From NCBI RefSeq assembly GCF_038967635.1, contig NZ_CP152413.1, forward strand, positions 5,212,001-5,276,000: a stretch of DNA of 64,000 nucleotides, read 5' to 3'. Of the stretch, positions 17,834-26,131 are shown in pieces. Source of the stretch: Bradyrhizobium sp. B124. GTDB lineage: Bacteria > Pseudomonadota > Alphaproteobacteria > Rhizobiales > Xanthobacteraceae. Each line of letters opens with the position of its first letter. The first letter of the stretch is position 1. The position numbers were made by a program, and so were the translations under genes. The notes under the pieces were generated by a model, which did not search any database, had not been told where the DNA came from, and saw nothing but the letters and a program-made list of their open reading frames with translations.

Positions 17834-17926
17834 ATGTCATCGCGTCGAGCGGCGCCGTTGGCGCTTGCGGCGGGCGCAGCTGCCGGCGAAGTCGCCCGGC
17901 CAATGACATTTCCCCTCACGACCTAG
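17834..17926 (+). CDS. Possible 30-residue leader peptide
   Basis: An ATG preceded by GGGAGG (17822-17827) opens a 30-codon frame that ends in TAG. The product is Ala-rich with an Arg pair at the N-terminus and shows no known family. It lies between the candidate promoter and the FIST gene, in a different frame. The ribosome site is the only positive evidence. Confidence 0.25.
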   Translation: MSSRRAAPLALAAGAAAGEVARPMTFPLTT

Positions 17927-18045
17927 AAGATGCCGCCGGGCCTGACCGCAACCAATCGCGGCATGGCCCGTATGCCCTTACGACCCGCGCTGTCACGACG
18001 GGCCGCGCCAAGAAAAACAAAAAATTCTGGTCAGGGAGAACGCCT

Positions 18046-19218
18046 TTGGCGAAGCAGAACGGCAGCGCCACCGACAGTATTGTCGTGGTGCAGGCAAAGA
18101 CCGGCGGACCGCAGGAAGCCGCCGACGAGATCGCGCGCCAGTTGACGGCGGCTGATCTCGCCATGCTCGTGGTGTTCGTGTCGCCGTTCTATGACCCGAA
18201 GGAATTCATTGCCGAGCTGTCGAGGCAGGTGGGCGACGTTCCGATCTTCGGCTGCACCACCGCGGGCGAATTGTCGCCCGGCGGCTGGGATGAGGACAGC
18301 GTCGTCGCGATGGGCTTCAACGCGGCCGATTTCGTCATCGCGGCCCGGCCGCTGTTCGATCTCGCGACGTTCCGGGTCGATCATGGCCGCTCGATGTGCA
18401 CCGAGTTGCAGAGCGAATTCGCGCAACGCACCGAGCATTGCGATCACACCGACGATTCCTTCGGGCTGCTCTTCATCGATGGCATGTGCCAGCGTGAGGA
18501 AACCATCATGTCGGCGATCTACGCATCGCTCGGCGACATTCCGGTGGTCGGCGGCTCCGCCGGCGACGGCCTGCGCTTCGAGAAGTCGTGGATCTTCTAC
18601 GGCGGCGAAGCCTTTACCGACGCTGCCGTCCTGATCCTGATCCGGACCCGGCTGCCGTTCCGCACCTTCAAATGCGACCATTTCGAGCCGACCTCGACCA
18701 AGATGGTGGTGACCGAGGCCGACATCGAGCACCGTATCGTCAAGGAATTGAATGCCGAGCCCGCCGCGCTCGAATATTCGCGCGCCGTCGGCCTCAGCGA
18801 CAGCAAGCTCGAACTGTTCTCCTTTGCCGCGCATCCGGTCCTGGTCCGCGTCGGCGGCGCCTATTACGCGCGGTCGATCCAGCGAACCAATCCCGACGGG
18901 TCGCTGCAGTTCTTCTGCGCGATCGACGAGGGCATGGTGCTGACAGTGGCGCGCGAGCGCGACCCGATCGACGTGACGAGCCGCCTGCTCCAGGAGTTGA
19001 CCGAGGAGCTCGGCGAGGTTTCGATGTTCATCGGCTTCGAATGCGTGCTGCGCCGGCTCGATGTCGAGCAACGCCAGCTGTCGCGGGAGATGTCGGAGCT
19101 CTATCGCCGCAACAAAGTGATTGGCTTTCAGACCTATGGCGAGCAGTATCGCTCCATGCATGTCAACCAGACGCTGACCGGCATCGCCATCGGCAAGCGG
19201 GCTGTCGCGCCGCAATGA
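18046..19218 (+). CDS. FIST-domain sensor protein (NosP-like)
   Basis: 390-residue protein with FIST N-terminal domain (VGDVPIFGCTTAGELSPGG, VGGSAGDGLRFEK) and FIST C-terminal domain (IGFECVLRR, VIGFQTYGEQY). FIST proteins sense small ligands; members paired with a hybrid kinase, called NosP, bind haem and nitric oxide. A TTG start at 18046 is chosen because GGGAG lies 8 bp upstream and the frame before it is low-complexity and Arg-rich. The stop overlaps the kinase start (ATGA), so the two are translationally coupled and very likely partners. Whether this one binds haem or an alcohol-derived signal cannot be read from sequence. Confidence 0.85.
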   Translation: MAKQNGSATDSIVVVQAKTGGPQEAADEIARQLTAADLAMLVVFVSPFYDPKEFIAELSRQVGDVPIFGCTTAGELSPGGWDEDSVVAMGFNAADFVIAARPLFDLATFRVDHGRSMCTELQSEFAQRTEHCDHTDDSFGLLFIDGMCQREETIMSAIYASLGDIPVVGGSAGDGLRFEKSWIFYGGEAFTDAAVLILIRTRLPFRTFKCDHFEPTSTKMVVTEADIEHRIVKELNAEPAALEYSRAVGLSDSKLELFSFAAHPVLVRVGGAYYARSIQRTNPDGSLQFFCAIDEGMVLTVARERDPIDVTSRLLQELTEELGEVSMFIGFECVLRRLDVEQRQLSREMSELYRRNKVIGFQTYGEQYRSMHVNQTLTGIAIGKRAVAPQ

Positions 19219-20585
19219 CCGACAGCAAGACCACGCGCATTGCGGCCCTCGAACGCGAAGCCGAGAAGCTGCGCAAGATCAACGCGGCGCTGATGTCGCG
19301 CGTCGAACGTTCGACCGACCAGCAGCTCAATGCCTTTTCCCTGTTCGAGACCGCGATCGCGCTCGATCAGCAGGTGCGCGACCGCACCCAGCAGCTCAAG
19401 CAGGCGCTGCAATCGCTGGAAAAGACCAACGGACGCCTGCTGCAGGCCAAGCAGCAGGCCGAGGCGGCAAGCTCGCTGAAATCATCGGTGCTGGTTTCGG
19501 TGACGCACGACCTGTTGCAGCCGCTCAATGCGGCGCGGCTGACGCTGTCCGCGCTGACCGAGATGGCCAGCGAGCCGAAGAACGGCGCGCTGACCGACCA
19601 GATCGACCGTTCGCTGGCCACGCTGGAAGACATGCTGCGGACGCTGCTCGACATCTCGAAGCTCGATGCCGGCGTGCTCAGGCCGGAATTCGGTCCGGTC
19701 GCAATCGCCTCGCTGTTCGAGCAGCTCGAGCAGGAATTTGTGGCGACCGCGGCCAAGCGCAACCTCGGCTTCAAGATCATGCCGTCGTCGGCGGTGGTCC
19801 GCTCCGATCCGCTGATGCTGCGCCGGATCCTGCAAAACCTCGTGGCCAATGCGCTGCGCTACACCCAGCGCGGCACCGTGCTGATGGGATGCCGTCTCAA
19901 GGGCGACGACATCTGCATCGAGGTGCATGACACGGGGCCGGGCATCCCGGAAGCCCAGCGCGAGGCCATCTTCGTCGAGTTTCAGCGCGGCGACGCGGGC
20001 GCCGGCGACAAGGCGGGCATCGGGCTCGGCCTTTCGATCGTGCGCCGGTTTGCCGATTTGCTCGGCCATAACATCAGGCTGAGTTCGCGCGCCGGCAAGG
20101 GCTCGGTGTTCTCGGTCACCGTACCCCGCACCTTCGATCCGGTTGCGATCGCAGTACGCGAGCAGGCCAGCGTCGACTACCGCTATGGCGGCATGGAGGG
20201 CGCCAAGATCCTGCTGATCGAGAACGACCTCTCGAGCGCCGAGGGCCTTGCCCATCTGCTGGAGAAATGGGGCTGCGACGTCGCAGTGACGATCTCCAAG
20301 ACCGAGGCGCTCGAGCGCATCCACGCGCTGGACGGCATCCCCGACGCCATCATCGCCGACCTGCACCTCGACAATGGCGAGACCGGCATCCAGGCCGTCG
20401 ACGTGATCCGCGGCGAAATCAACGCCAAGGTTCCGGCGATCATCGTGACCGCCGACTACTCGGCCAAGGCCGCCTCCGACGTCTCGGCCTTTGGCCACGA
20501 ATTGCTGAAGAAGCCGATCAAGCCCGCCGAGATGCGCTCGCTGCTGTCGTTCCTCTTGGCGGCCGAATCGAATGCGCGGTTATGA
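19215..20585 (+). CDS. Hybrid histidine kinase (NahK/ErcS'-like)
   Basis: 456-residue cytoplasmic sensor kinase with no membrane helix. A coiled coil (about 5-85) leads into the HisKA domain with His98 in SVTHDLLQPLNAARL, then an HATPase domain (N-box NLVANALRYT, G1 DTGPGIP, G2 GLGLSIVRRF), and a C-terminal receiver (about 330-450) with phospho-acceptor Asp382 in IIADLHLDNG. It overlaps the FIST gene by 4 bp. The same pairing occurs beside the quinoprotein ethanol oxidation genes of Pseudomonas, where the kinase feeds LuxR-type regulators like the two encoded opposite here. The FIST protein probably modulates its activity. Confidence 0.9.
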   Translation: MTDSKTTRIAALEREAEKLRKINAALMSRVERSTDQQLNAFSLFETAIALDQQVRDRTQQLKQALQSLEKTNGRLLQAKQQAEAASSLKSSVLVSVTHDLLQPLNAARLTLSALTEMASEPKNGALTDQIDRSLATLEDMLRTLLDISKLDAGVLRPEFGPVAIASLFEQLEQEFVATAAKRNLGFKIMPSSAVVRSDPLMLRRILQNLVANALRYTQRGTVLMGCRLKGDDICIEVHDTGPGIPEAQREAIFVEFQRGDAGAGDKAGIGLGLSIVRRFADLLGHNIRLSSRAGKGSVFSVTVPRTFDPVAIAVREQASVDYRYGGMEGAKILLIENDLSSAEGLAHLLEKWGCDVAVTISKTEALERIHALDGIPDAIIADLHLDNGETGIQAVDVIRGEINAKVPAIIVTADYSAKAASDVSAFGHELLKKPIKPAEMRSLLSFLLAAESNARL

Positions 20586-20589
20586 CCAG

Positions 20590-20636
20590 AGCGTTTTCGA
20601 GCGAAGTGGATACCGGTTCGCGTGAAGAAAACGCGT
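20590..20636. repeat. Palindromic repeat, family E, intergenic copy
   Basis: Begins AGCGTTTTCGAGCGAAGTGG and ends GTGAAGAAAACGCGT; the ends AGCGTTTTC / GAAAACGCG are inverted. Near-identical to 60498-60544 inside the cyclase gene (one substitution seen, T for C). It starts 5 bp after the kinase stop. Confidence 0.9.
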
Positions 20637-20648
20637 CAAGATAAGAAC

Positions 20649-20687
20649 CTAGAGCCCCGTTCCGATTCCATCGGAACGGGGCTCTAG
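20649..20687. terminator. 18-bp perfect palindrome between convergent genes
   Basis: CTAGAGCCCCGTTCCGAT, loop TCC, then the exact reverse complement. It follows the family E repeat and includes the stop codon of the minus-strand response regulator (20684-20686). Placed between two converging operons, it likely works as a bidirectional terminator, although no T-run follows. Confidence 0.6.
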
Positions 20688-21463
20688 GCGCCGTGCGACG
20701 GCGGCGAGGCCGTCACCGGCGCATGGTCGTGCTTGCCGAAATCCAGTTTCGACAGCGCGATGATGGCCTCGGTCCGGCTGCGCACACCGAGCTTCCGCAG
20801 GATCTCGGAGACATGCACCTTGACGGTGGTGACCGAGATATCGAGCTGATAGGCGATGTGCTTGTTCTGCAGGCCGTGGCAGATCATGTCGAGCACGCGA
20901 AGCTGCTGCGCGGTGAACTGGCCGAGCTGCTGCACCAGTTGCTTGGTGTCCGCCTGGCCCTTCCGTGCGGCAGCCGAATCGCGAAAGCGCGTCGGCAGGC
21001 ACACCTCGCCTTCGAGAATGCCGCGCAGCAGGCGCGCCAGCTCGAGCTTCGGCGTCGACTTCGGAATGAATCCGGAAATGCCGAGCGCGATCGCGCCGCC
21101 GATGATCCGGGAATCGTCATGCGCCGACACGATCACGAGCGCGCTGCGCGGCGCGGCGGCCCGCACCCGGTAGGCACCGAGCAGGCCCGTGGTTCCCGGC
21201 ATCGACAGATCGAGCAGGATCAGATCGAGGCCGTCGCGCGCGGCGATCACGTCGAGCGCGCCATCGATCGAGGTCGCCTGCAGCACCTCGGCGTCGGGAA
21301 ACTCTGCCCTGATCACACCGATCAGGGCAGCACGGAACAGCGGGTGGTCCTCGACGATCAGCAGTCGAGGCGCACCCGCTCGATCGACCGGCGGCTCGTC
21401 CGCCAGGGGCGCGGTCGTGGTCAATGCTGCGCCGTCCTCCCTCGGATCGCTCATGACAGCCAT
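20684..21463 (-). CDS. LuxR-type response regulator
   Basis: 259-residue NarL/FixJ-type regulator. A variable N-terminal tail (1-32) precedes the receiver with acidic pair in IVEDHPLF, acceptor Asp85 in LILLDLSMPG and Lys in FIPKS. A LuxR-type helix-turn-helix is at the C-terminus (QLRVLDMICHGLQNKHIAYQLDISVTTVKVHVSEILRKLG region). It resembles the AgmR/ErbR-type regulators of PQQ alcohol dehydrogenase systems. It is the last gene of the minus-strand alcohol operon, 81 bp after the second regulator. Probable partner: the hybrid kinase encoded convergently. Confidence 0.88.
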   Translation of the reverse strand: MAVMSDPREDGAALTTTAPLADEPPVDRAGAPRLLIVEDHPLFRAALIGVIRAEFPDAEVLQATSIDGALDVIAARDGLDLILLDLSMPGTTGLLGAYRVRAAAPRSALVIVSAHDDSRIIGGAIALGISGFIPKSTPKLELARLLRGILEGEVCLPTRFRDSAAARKGQADTKQLVQQLGQFTAQQLRVLDMICHGLQNKHIAYQLDISVTTVKVHVSEILRKLGVRSRTEAIIALSKLDFGKHDHAPVTASPPSHGA

Positions 21464-21544
21464 TGTGCGCAGGACATTATCTCAAAGCCGACCGGCAGCC
21501 TATAGGTAGCACCCCGGATGCCCTCGCCTTGCAGCGCAGCAAAC

Positions 21545-22225
21545 CTAGGGCGCCTTCTCTGCCTTCGCACCCGAGCTGGCTTCGAGGACGGGAAGCGGAA
21601 TCTTGCCGAGCTCGATGATCGCCTTGTTGCGGCTGAACAGCTTCAGCTTGCGCAGGATCTCGGTCACATGCGCCTTCACGGTGGATTCCGCGAGCTTGAG
21701 CTCAGTGGCGATTTCGCGGTTCTGCAGACCGCGGATGATCAGGTGAAGCACGCGGATCTGCTGCGGCGTCAGCTTCTGGATCCGCTCGCGCAGCGTCCGC
21801 GCCGTCTCGGACTGCTCCAGCGCGCCGACCGCGACGAAATCCCGCGGCGCCGAGACCGATCCGCTCAGCACGCGCGCGATCGCCTGCGACAGCTCGCCGA
21901 GCGAGGTCGATTTCGGCAGATAGCCGACCGCACCCATCTCCAGCGCCTCGCGGATCGTATGCTTGTCCTCTTCACTGGAAACGATGGCGATCGGCAGCCT
22001 GGGATAGCGATCTCTGATCTTCTGGAAGCCGGAGAAGCCGACCACGTCGGGCAGCAGCAGATCGAGCAGCGCGAGATCGATATTCGGTTCGCTGGCGAGG
22101 ATGCCGAGGGCCCCCTTGATCGAGGTGGCCTCGTAGATCCGGGCATCGGGATGCGAGATGCGGATGGCGTTGCCAAGCGCCTCGCCAAACAGGGGGTGAT
22201 CGTCGATGATCAGGAACCCCATCAT
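21545..22225 (-). CDS. LuxR-type response regulator
   Basis: 226-residue NarL-type regulator. Receiver: acidic pair in LIIDDHPLF, acceptor Asp55 in LALLDLLLPD, Lys in YLPKS. The C-terminal LuxR helix-turn-helix contains LTPQQIRVL and STVKAHVTEILRKL. The start may be either of two adjacent ATGs (22225, 22222); the frame remains open to 22252. It begins about 36 bp after the cytochrome fusion gene and so belongs to the same operon. It is a paralogue of the next regulator, which suggests a two-regulator output as in Pseudomonas ethanol oxidation systems. Confidence 0.87.
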   Translation of the reverse strand: MMGFLIIDDHPLFGEALGNAIRISHPDARIYEATSIKGALGILASEPNIDLALLDLLLPDVVGFSGFQKIRDRYPRLPIAIVSSEEDKHTIREALEMGAVGYLPKSTSLGELSQAIARVLSGSVSAPRDFVAVGALEQSETARTLRERIQKLTPQQIRVLHLIIRGLQNREIATELKLAESTVKAHVTEILRKLKLFSRNKAIIELGKIPLPVLEASSGAKAEKAP

Positions 22226-22261
22226 GAGGACCCTCGCACTGCTATTCGCCAATGGCGGCGG

Positions 22262-23464
22262 CTAGTTCGACCCGCCGGTATCCTGCACACTCTGCAGATA
22301 GGCATACACGTTTCTGAGCTCGTCGTCGCTGAAGACGTCCTTCCAGGACGGCATGCCCTTGGCTGGCCGCCCGTCATGGACCGTCTTCCAGAATGTCGAT
22401 TCCATGTCGTCAGCATAGCGCTGCTTCAGCAGCCTGAGATCGATCTTTCGCTCGGCCTGCACCGCGTCCGGACCATGGCAATGGGCGCAGGTGCCGTTGA
22501 AGACCTCCCGCCCCGCGGTGGCGTCGCCTTTGGCATCTCCGGCGGTCGCGGCGGTCTGGACCGGTTTCTCGGCCGCAGCCGCCTGCCCTACCGTGACGGG
22601 TTCGCTGGCCCCAACGGACGACGTCGCCGCCGGGGTTGCCTGGCCGAACTTCACCGGCGCGCCGTTGGGCACGCCATACTTGGCAAACAGGGCGGAAATC
22701 TCCGGCTGCAGCGACGGCAGCACGCCGTCGACTTCATCGCGCAACGCGCCGGACGCCTTGGCGAAGCCGATCGCGGTCGGCCAGAGCAGGCCGTCACCCT
22801 CGGTCGACACGATCTGGTACTTGTCGCCGTAGCTGGTCTTGTTGAGCCAACCCGCCACCGGCGCCCAGATGAAGGCGATATCAACTTTGCCCTGTTCGAG
22901 GGCCGCCATGCCCTCCTCCGGGCTGAGCACGGTGACCTTCACGATGTCGTCACGCAGCGCCAGCAGGTTCTGCGGCGTCGATTGATACTGCACCGCAACC
23001 CGCAATCCCCTGAGGTCGTCGATGCCGGCCAGTTTGCGATCCCTGGCGCCGACCATCGCGTAGCCTTCGTGGGCGATCGGCTTCGAGAAGATCACCGCCG
23101 GGCCCATGAAATCGTCGATCAGCGGCAGGCCGACCATGGCGTCGCACTGCTTGCTGAGCAGCGTCTCCCGCACGGTGCGCTTGCCGAAATAGGACTTGTA
23201 CCAGTTGGTGCTCACCGTGCGGCCGAGCTTTTGCGCCACCGCCTGGCCGATCTCGAGATAGAGGCCGGGCTTGCCCGGGTCGTCGCTCGAGAACGGCAGG
23301 TTGGTCGGGTCGGCGCAGAGCCGCAGCGGCGGTTTTGTCTCGTCGGCGCCGGCCGCCAGGGCCGGCACCATCAGCAGGGCGGAGAGCAGCACGGTCCGGA
23401 TTGCATGTTCCAACCGCGTGTTGCGCGAGGGGGTGCGCAGTTCGTTTCGGGCGATGCAGGACAT
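22262..23464 (-). CDS. Quinoprotein-associated substrate-binding protein fused to cytochrome c
   Basis: 400-residue exported protein with two parts. After a signal peptide (to about residue 40) comes a type 2 periplasmic binding domain (about 45-275) of the kind found next to quinoprotein dehydrogenases (MoxJ/XoxJ type): LRLCADPTNLPFSS, YLEIGQAVAQ, CDAMVGLP. An Ala/Pro-rich linker follows, then a class I cytochrome c domain with the haem site CAHCH (near residue 325) and a likely Met ligand in KGMPSW. It is 27 bp from the dehydrogenase gene. It probably serves as assembly/partner protein and electron acceptor in one chain. AGGAGG fits an ATG at 23464 or a TTG at 23470. Confidence 0.88.
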   Translation of the reverse strand: MSCIARNELRTPSRNTRLEHAIRTVLLSALLMVPALAAGADETKPPLRLCADPTNLPFSSDDPGKPGLYLEIGQAVAQKLGRTVSTNWYKSYFGKRTVRETLLSKQCDAMVGLPLIDDFMGPAVIFSKPIAHEGYAMVGARDRKLAGIDDLRGLRVAVQYQSTPQNLLALRDDIVKVTVLSPEEGMAALEQGKVDIAFIWAPVAGWLNKTSYGDKYQIVSTEGDGLLWPTAIGFAKASGALRDEVDGVLPSLQPEISALFAKYGVPNGAPVKFGQATPAATSSVGASEPVTVGQAAAAEKPVQTAATAGDAKGDATAGREVFNGTCAHCHGPDAVQAERKIDLRLLKQRYADDMESTFWKTVHDGRPAKGMPSWKDVFSDDELRNVYAYLQSVQDTGGSN

Positions 23465-23491
23465 GGACAATGCTGCCTCCTAGACGATCGT

Positions 23492-25207
23492 TTACTGCAG
23501 GGCGAACACGAACAGCGAGCCGCCTTCGGGCGCTGCGGCGACCATCTTCTTGCCGATGTCGCCGAGGAAGGCCGGCAGCGCCGCGGTACGTCCGACCACG
23601 ATCGCGACATACTGCTTGCCGTCGACCGAGTAGGTCACCGGACCGGCGCCGATGCCACTGCCGAGGTTCTTACTCCACAGCACCTTGCCGTTCTTGGCAT
23701 CGATGGCGCGGAAGTCGCCGTGCAGATTGCCGGAGAACACCAAATTGCCGCCCGTCGTCAGCGTGCCGCCGTTGAAGGGCAGGTCTTCCTTGATGCTCCA
23801 CACCTTCTTGTTGGCGATCGGATCCCAGGCGACGAGCTCGCCGAGGAAGCCGCCGGGGCCCGCCTTGGTCGGGAATTCGGCGCCGAGATAGAACACGCCG
23901 CGCTTGTAGTTCACGTCAGAGACCGACCAGTCCATGCAGACGTTGTTGCTCGGGATGTAGACGAGGCCGGTCTGCGGGTTGAACGACATCGGCTGCCAGT
24001 TCTTGCCGCCGATCAGGTTCGGGCAGATGTCCTTGGCGGGGTGGCCGGGGCCCGGACGCTTGTCCGGATCCTCCTCCGCCCGCATCGTGTTGATGTCCCA
24101 CTTCTTGGCCCAGTTGGCGAAGACATACTTCTCGGCCGAGATCATCTTGCCGGTCTCGCGGTTTGCCACCAAGAAGAAGCCGTTGCGATCCGCCTTCATC
24201 AGAACGGGCGTCTCGGTGCCCTTGATCTTGAGGTCGGCGAGCAACAGTTCGTTGACGCCGTCATAATCCCAGGCGTCGGCCGGCGTGCCCTGGATGTGCC
24301 ACTTGATCTTGCCGGTGTTGGGATCGATCGCCAGCGTCGAGGCCGTGTAGAGGTTGGTCAGCTTGCCGAAATTGCCGTCGCCGGTGGAGCGCACGCCGGT
24401 ATTCCACGGTCCCGGATTGCTGGTACCCCAGTAGACGGTGTCGGACTTGGCGTCGTAGGAGCCGACCAGCCAGGCGGCGCCGCCGCCGTGCAGCCCGGTG
24501 TCGCCCTTCCAGGTGTCGCTGCCGGGTTCGCCGGGCGCCGGCACCGTGTAGGTCTGCCAGAGCAGCTTGCCGTCATTGAGCGAGAAGGCCTGCAACGAGC
24601 CGCGGACGCCGTATTCGCCGCCGCCGAAGCCGGTGATCACCTTGTCGCGGACGATGAGCGGCGGCGAGGTGATGACCGAGCCCTGCTTGTAGTCGACCAC
24701 CTTCGAGGTCCAGAGCTCCTTGCCGGTCTCGGCATCGAGCGCGGTCAGCTTGCCGTCGAGCCGGCCGACGAAGATCTTGCCGTCGGCGTAGGACACGCCG
24801 CGGCTGTTGACGTCGCAGCAGGCGTATTGAAGCACATCATCCGGAATATCGGGCTGCCAGGTCCATTTGCGCGCGCCGGTCGCGGCATCGATGGCATAGA
24901 CGTATTTCGGACCCCACGACGTCGACACATACATCGTCTTGCCGATCACGACCGGCGACGACTCATTGGAGCGCAGCGAGGCCAGCGACAGCGAGTAGAC
25001 CAGCTGCAGCTTGCCGGCGTTCTCGGAATTGATCTGCTTCAGGGGGCTGAAGCGTGTATTGCCGTAGTCGTGGCCGGCGATTGCCCATCCGTTCGGATCG
25101 GACGCCGCCTTCACCACGGAATCATTGGCTTTCGACGCGCCAATGCTTGCCATCACCATGGCGACCAGCGACACACCGGCAAAGAAAATCCCGCTCCTCA
25201 GCTTCAT
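23492..25207 (-). CDS. PQQ-dependent alcohol dehydrogenase, lanthanide type
   Basis: 571-residue periplasmic quinoprotein with signal peptide (~1-27) and eight-bladed propeller repeats (for example DAATGARKW, DAETGKELW, DPNTGKIKW, DAKNGKVLW). The vicinal disulphide that stacks on PQQ is present (Cys130-Cys131). The catalytic Asp314 is in WDYDGVNE, and Asp316, two residues on, is the extra acidic residue that marks lanthanide-dependent enzymes; calcium enzymes have a small residue there. No haem domain is fused, so electrons must go to the cytochrome of the next gene. GGAGG precedes the ATG. It heads the operon and is transcribed away from the molybdenum enzyme genes. Substrate, methanol or longer alcohols, is undecided. 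Confidence 0.92.
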   Translation of the reverse strand: MKLRSGIFFAGVSLVAMVMASIGASKANDSVVKAASDPNGWAIAGHDYGNTRFSPLKQINSENAGKLQLVYSLSLASLRSNESSPVVIGKTMYVSTSWGPKYVYAIDAATGARKWTWQPDIPDDVLQYACCDVNSRGVSYADGKIFVGRLDGKLTALDAETGKELWTSKVVDYKQGSVITSPPLIVRDKVITGFGGGEYGVRGSLQAFSLNDGKLLWQTYTVPAPGEPGSDTWKGDTGLHGGGAAWLVGSYDAKSDTVYWGTSNPGPWNTGVRSTGDGNFGKLTNLYTASTLAIDPNTGKIKWHIQGTPADAWDYDGVNELLLADLKIKGTETPVLMKADRNGFFLVANRETGKMISAEKYVFANWAKKWDINTMRAEEDPDKRPGPGHPAKDICPNLIGGKNWQPMSFNPQTGLVYIPSNNVCMDWSVSDVNYKRGVFYLGAEFPTKAGPGGFLGELVAWDPIANKKVWSIKEDLPFNGGTLTTGGNLVFSGNLHGDFRAIDAKNGKVLWSKNLGSGIGAGPVTYSVDGKQYVAIVVGRTAALPAFLGDIGKKMVAAAPEGGSLFVFALQ

Positions 25208-25554
25208 TGGCTTCCTCCAATATGGTTTCGTTGCCGCGATGGATGCATCGCGTGCGCGGATCGATACCCAATTTCATGAACCAGCGATCTTCTGTCGCTG
25301 CGTCGGCGATGAAAATGACAGCAACGCTATTGCGTCGTTATAGGCGGAAGGTAGTAGCAATCGCGGCGGCGATTTTGGCGCGCCGGAGCATGCTCCCGGC
25401 AGCTTGCAAATTGCTCATTGAACGGCTGCCTGCTAGGATCGCAGGCACTGCCCGGCGCCTTCATGACAGGGCCGCACCTACGACTTTGATCGCGGTTACG
25501 TCCCATATGAAGCGTGGTCTACTGGGCCCATAACGAAGCTATTGGGAGAAACGC
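25208..25554. other. Divergent promoter region
   Basis: 347 bp between the quinoprotein operon (leftward) and the molybdenum hydroxylase operon (rightward). No gene is visible. A rightward promoter candidate lies at 25411-25439; the leftward promoter, expected to answer to the LuxR-type regulators, could not be pinned down. Confidence 0.55.
25411..25439 (+). promoter_or_regulatory. Candidate promoter of the molybdenum hydroxylase operon
   Basis: TTGCTC, 17 bases, TAGGAT, about 115 bp upstream of the first start codon. Spacing is ideal; both boxes are moderate matches. Confidence 0.35.
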
Positions 25555-26040
<486 letters not shown>

Positions 26041-26131
26041 CCGGCCCACGCAGTACACACGAATCAAGCTCATCACCGCCGGTCTCGATGGAAACGGCGG
26101 CAAATCGAATCTCCGTCGGGAGGACTAGACT

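Larger units (their letters stand above)
17600..18045. other. Gap before the FIST gene: promoter and short leader ORF candidates
   Basis: No conventional gene. It holds a promoter-like pair (17750-17777) and a 30-codon open frame with a good ribosome site (17834-17926), both listed separately. Confidence 0.5.

Noticed and set aside
21518..25279. 1253-codon plus-strand open frame
   Set aside because: It is antisense to the two response regulators, the cytochrome fusion and the quinoprotein gene, all of which have clear motifs. It has no family match and is a high-G+C shadow.
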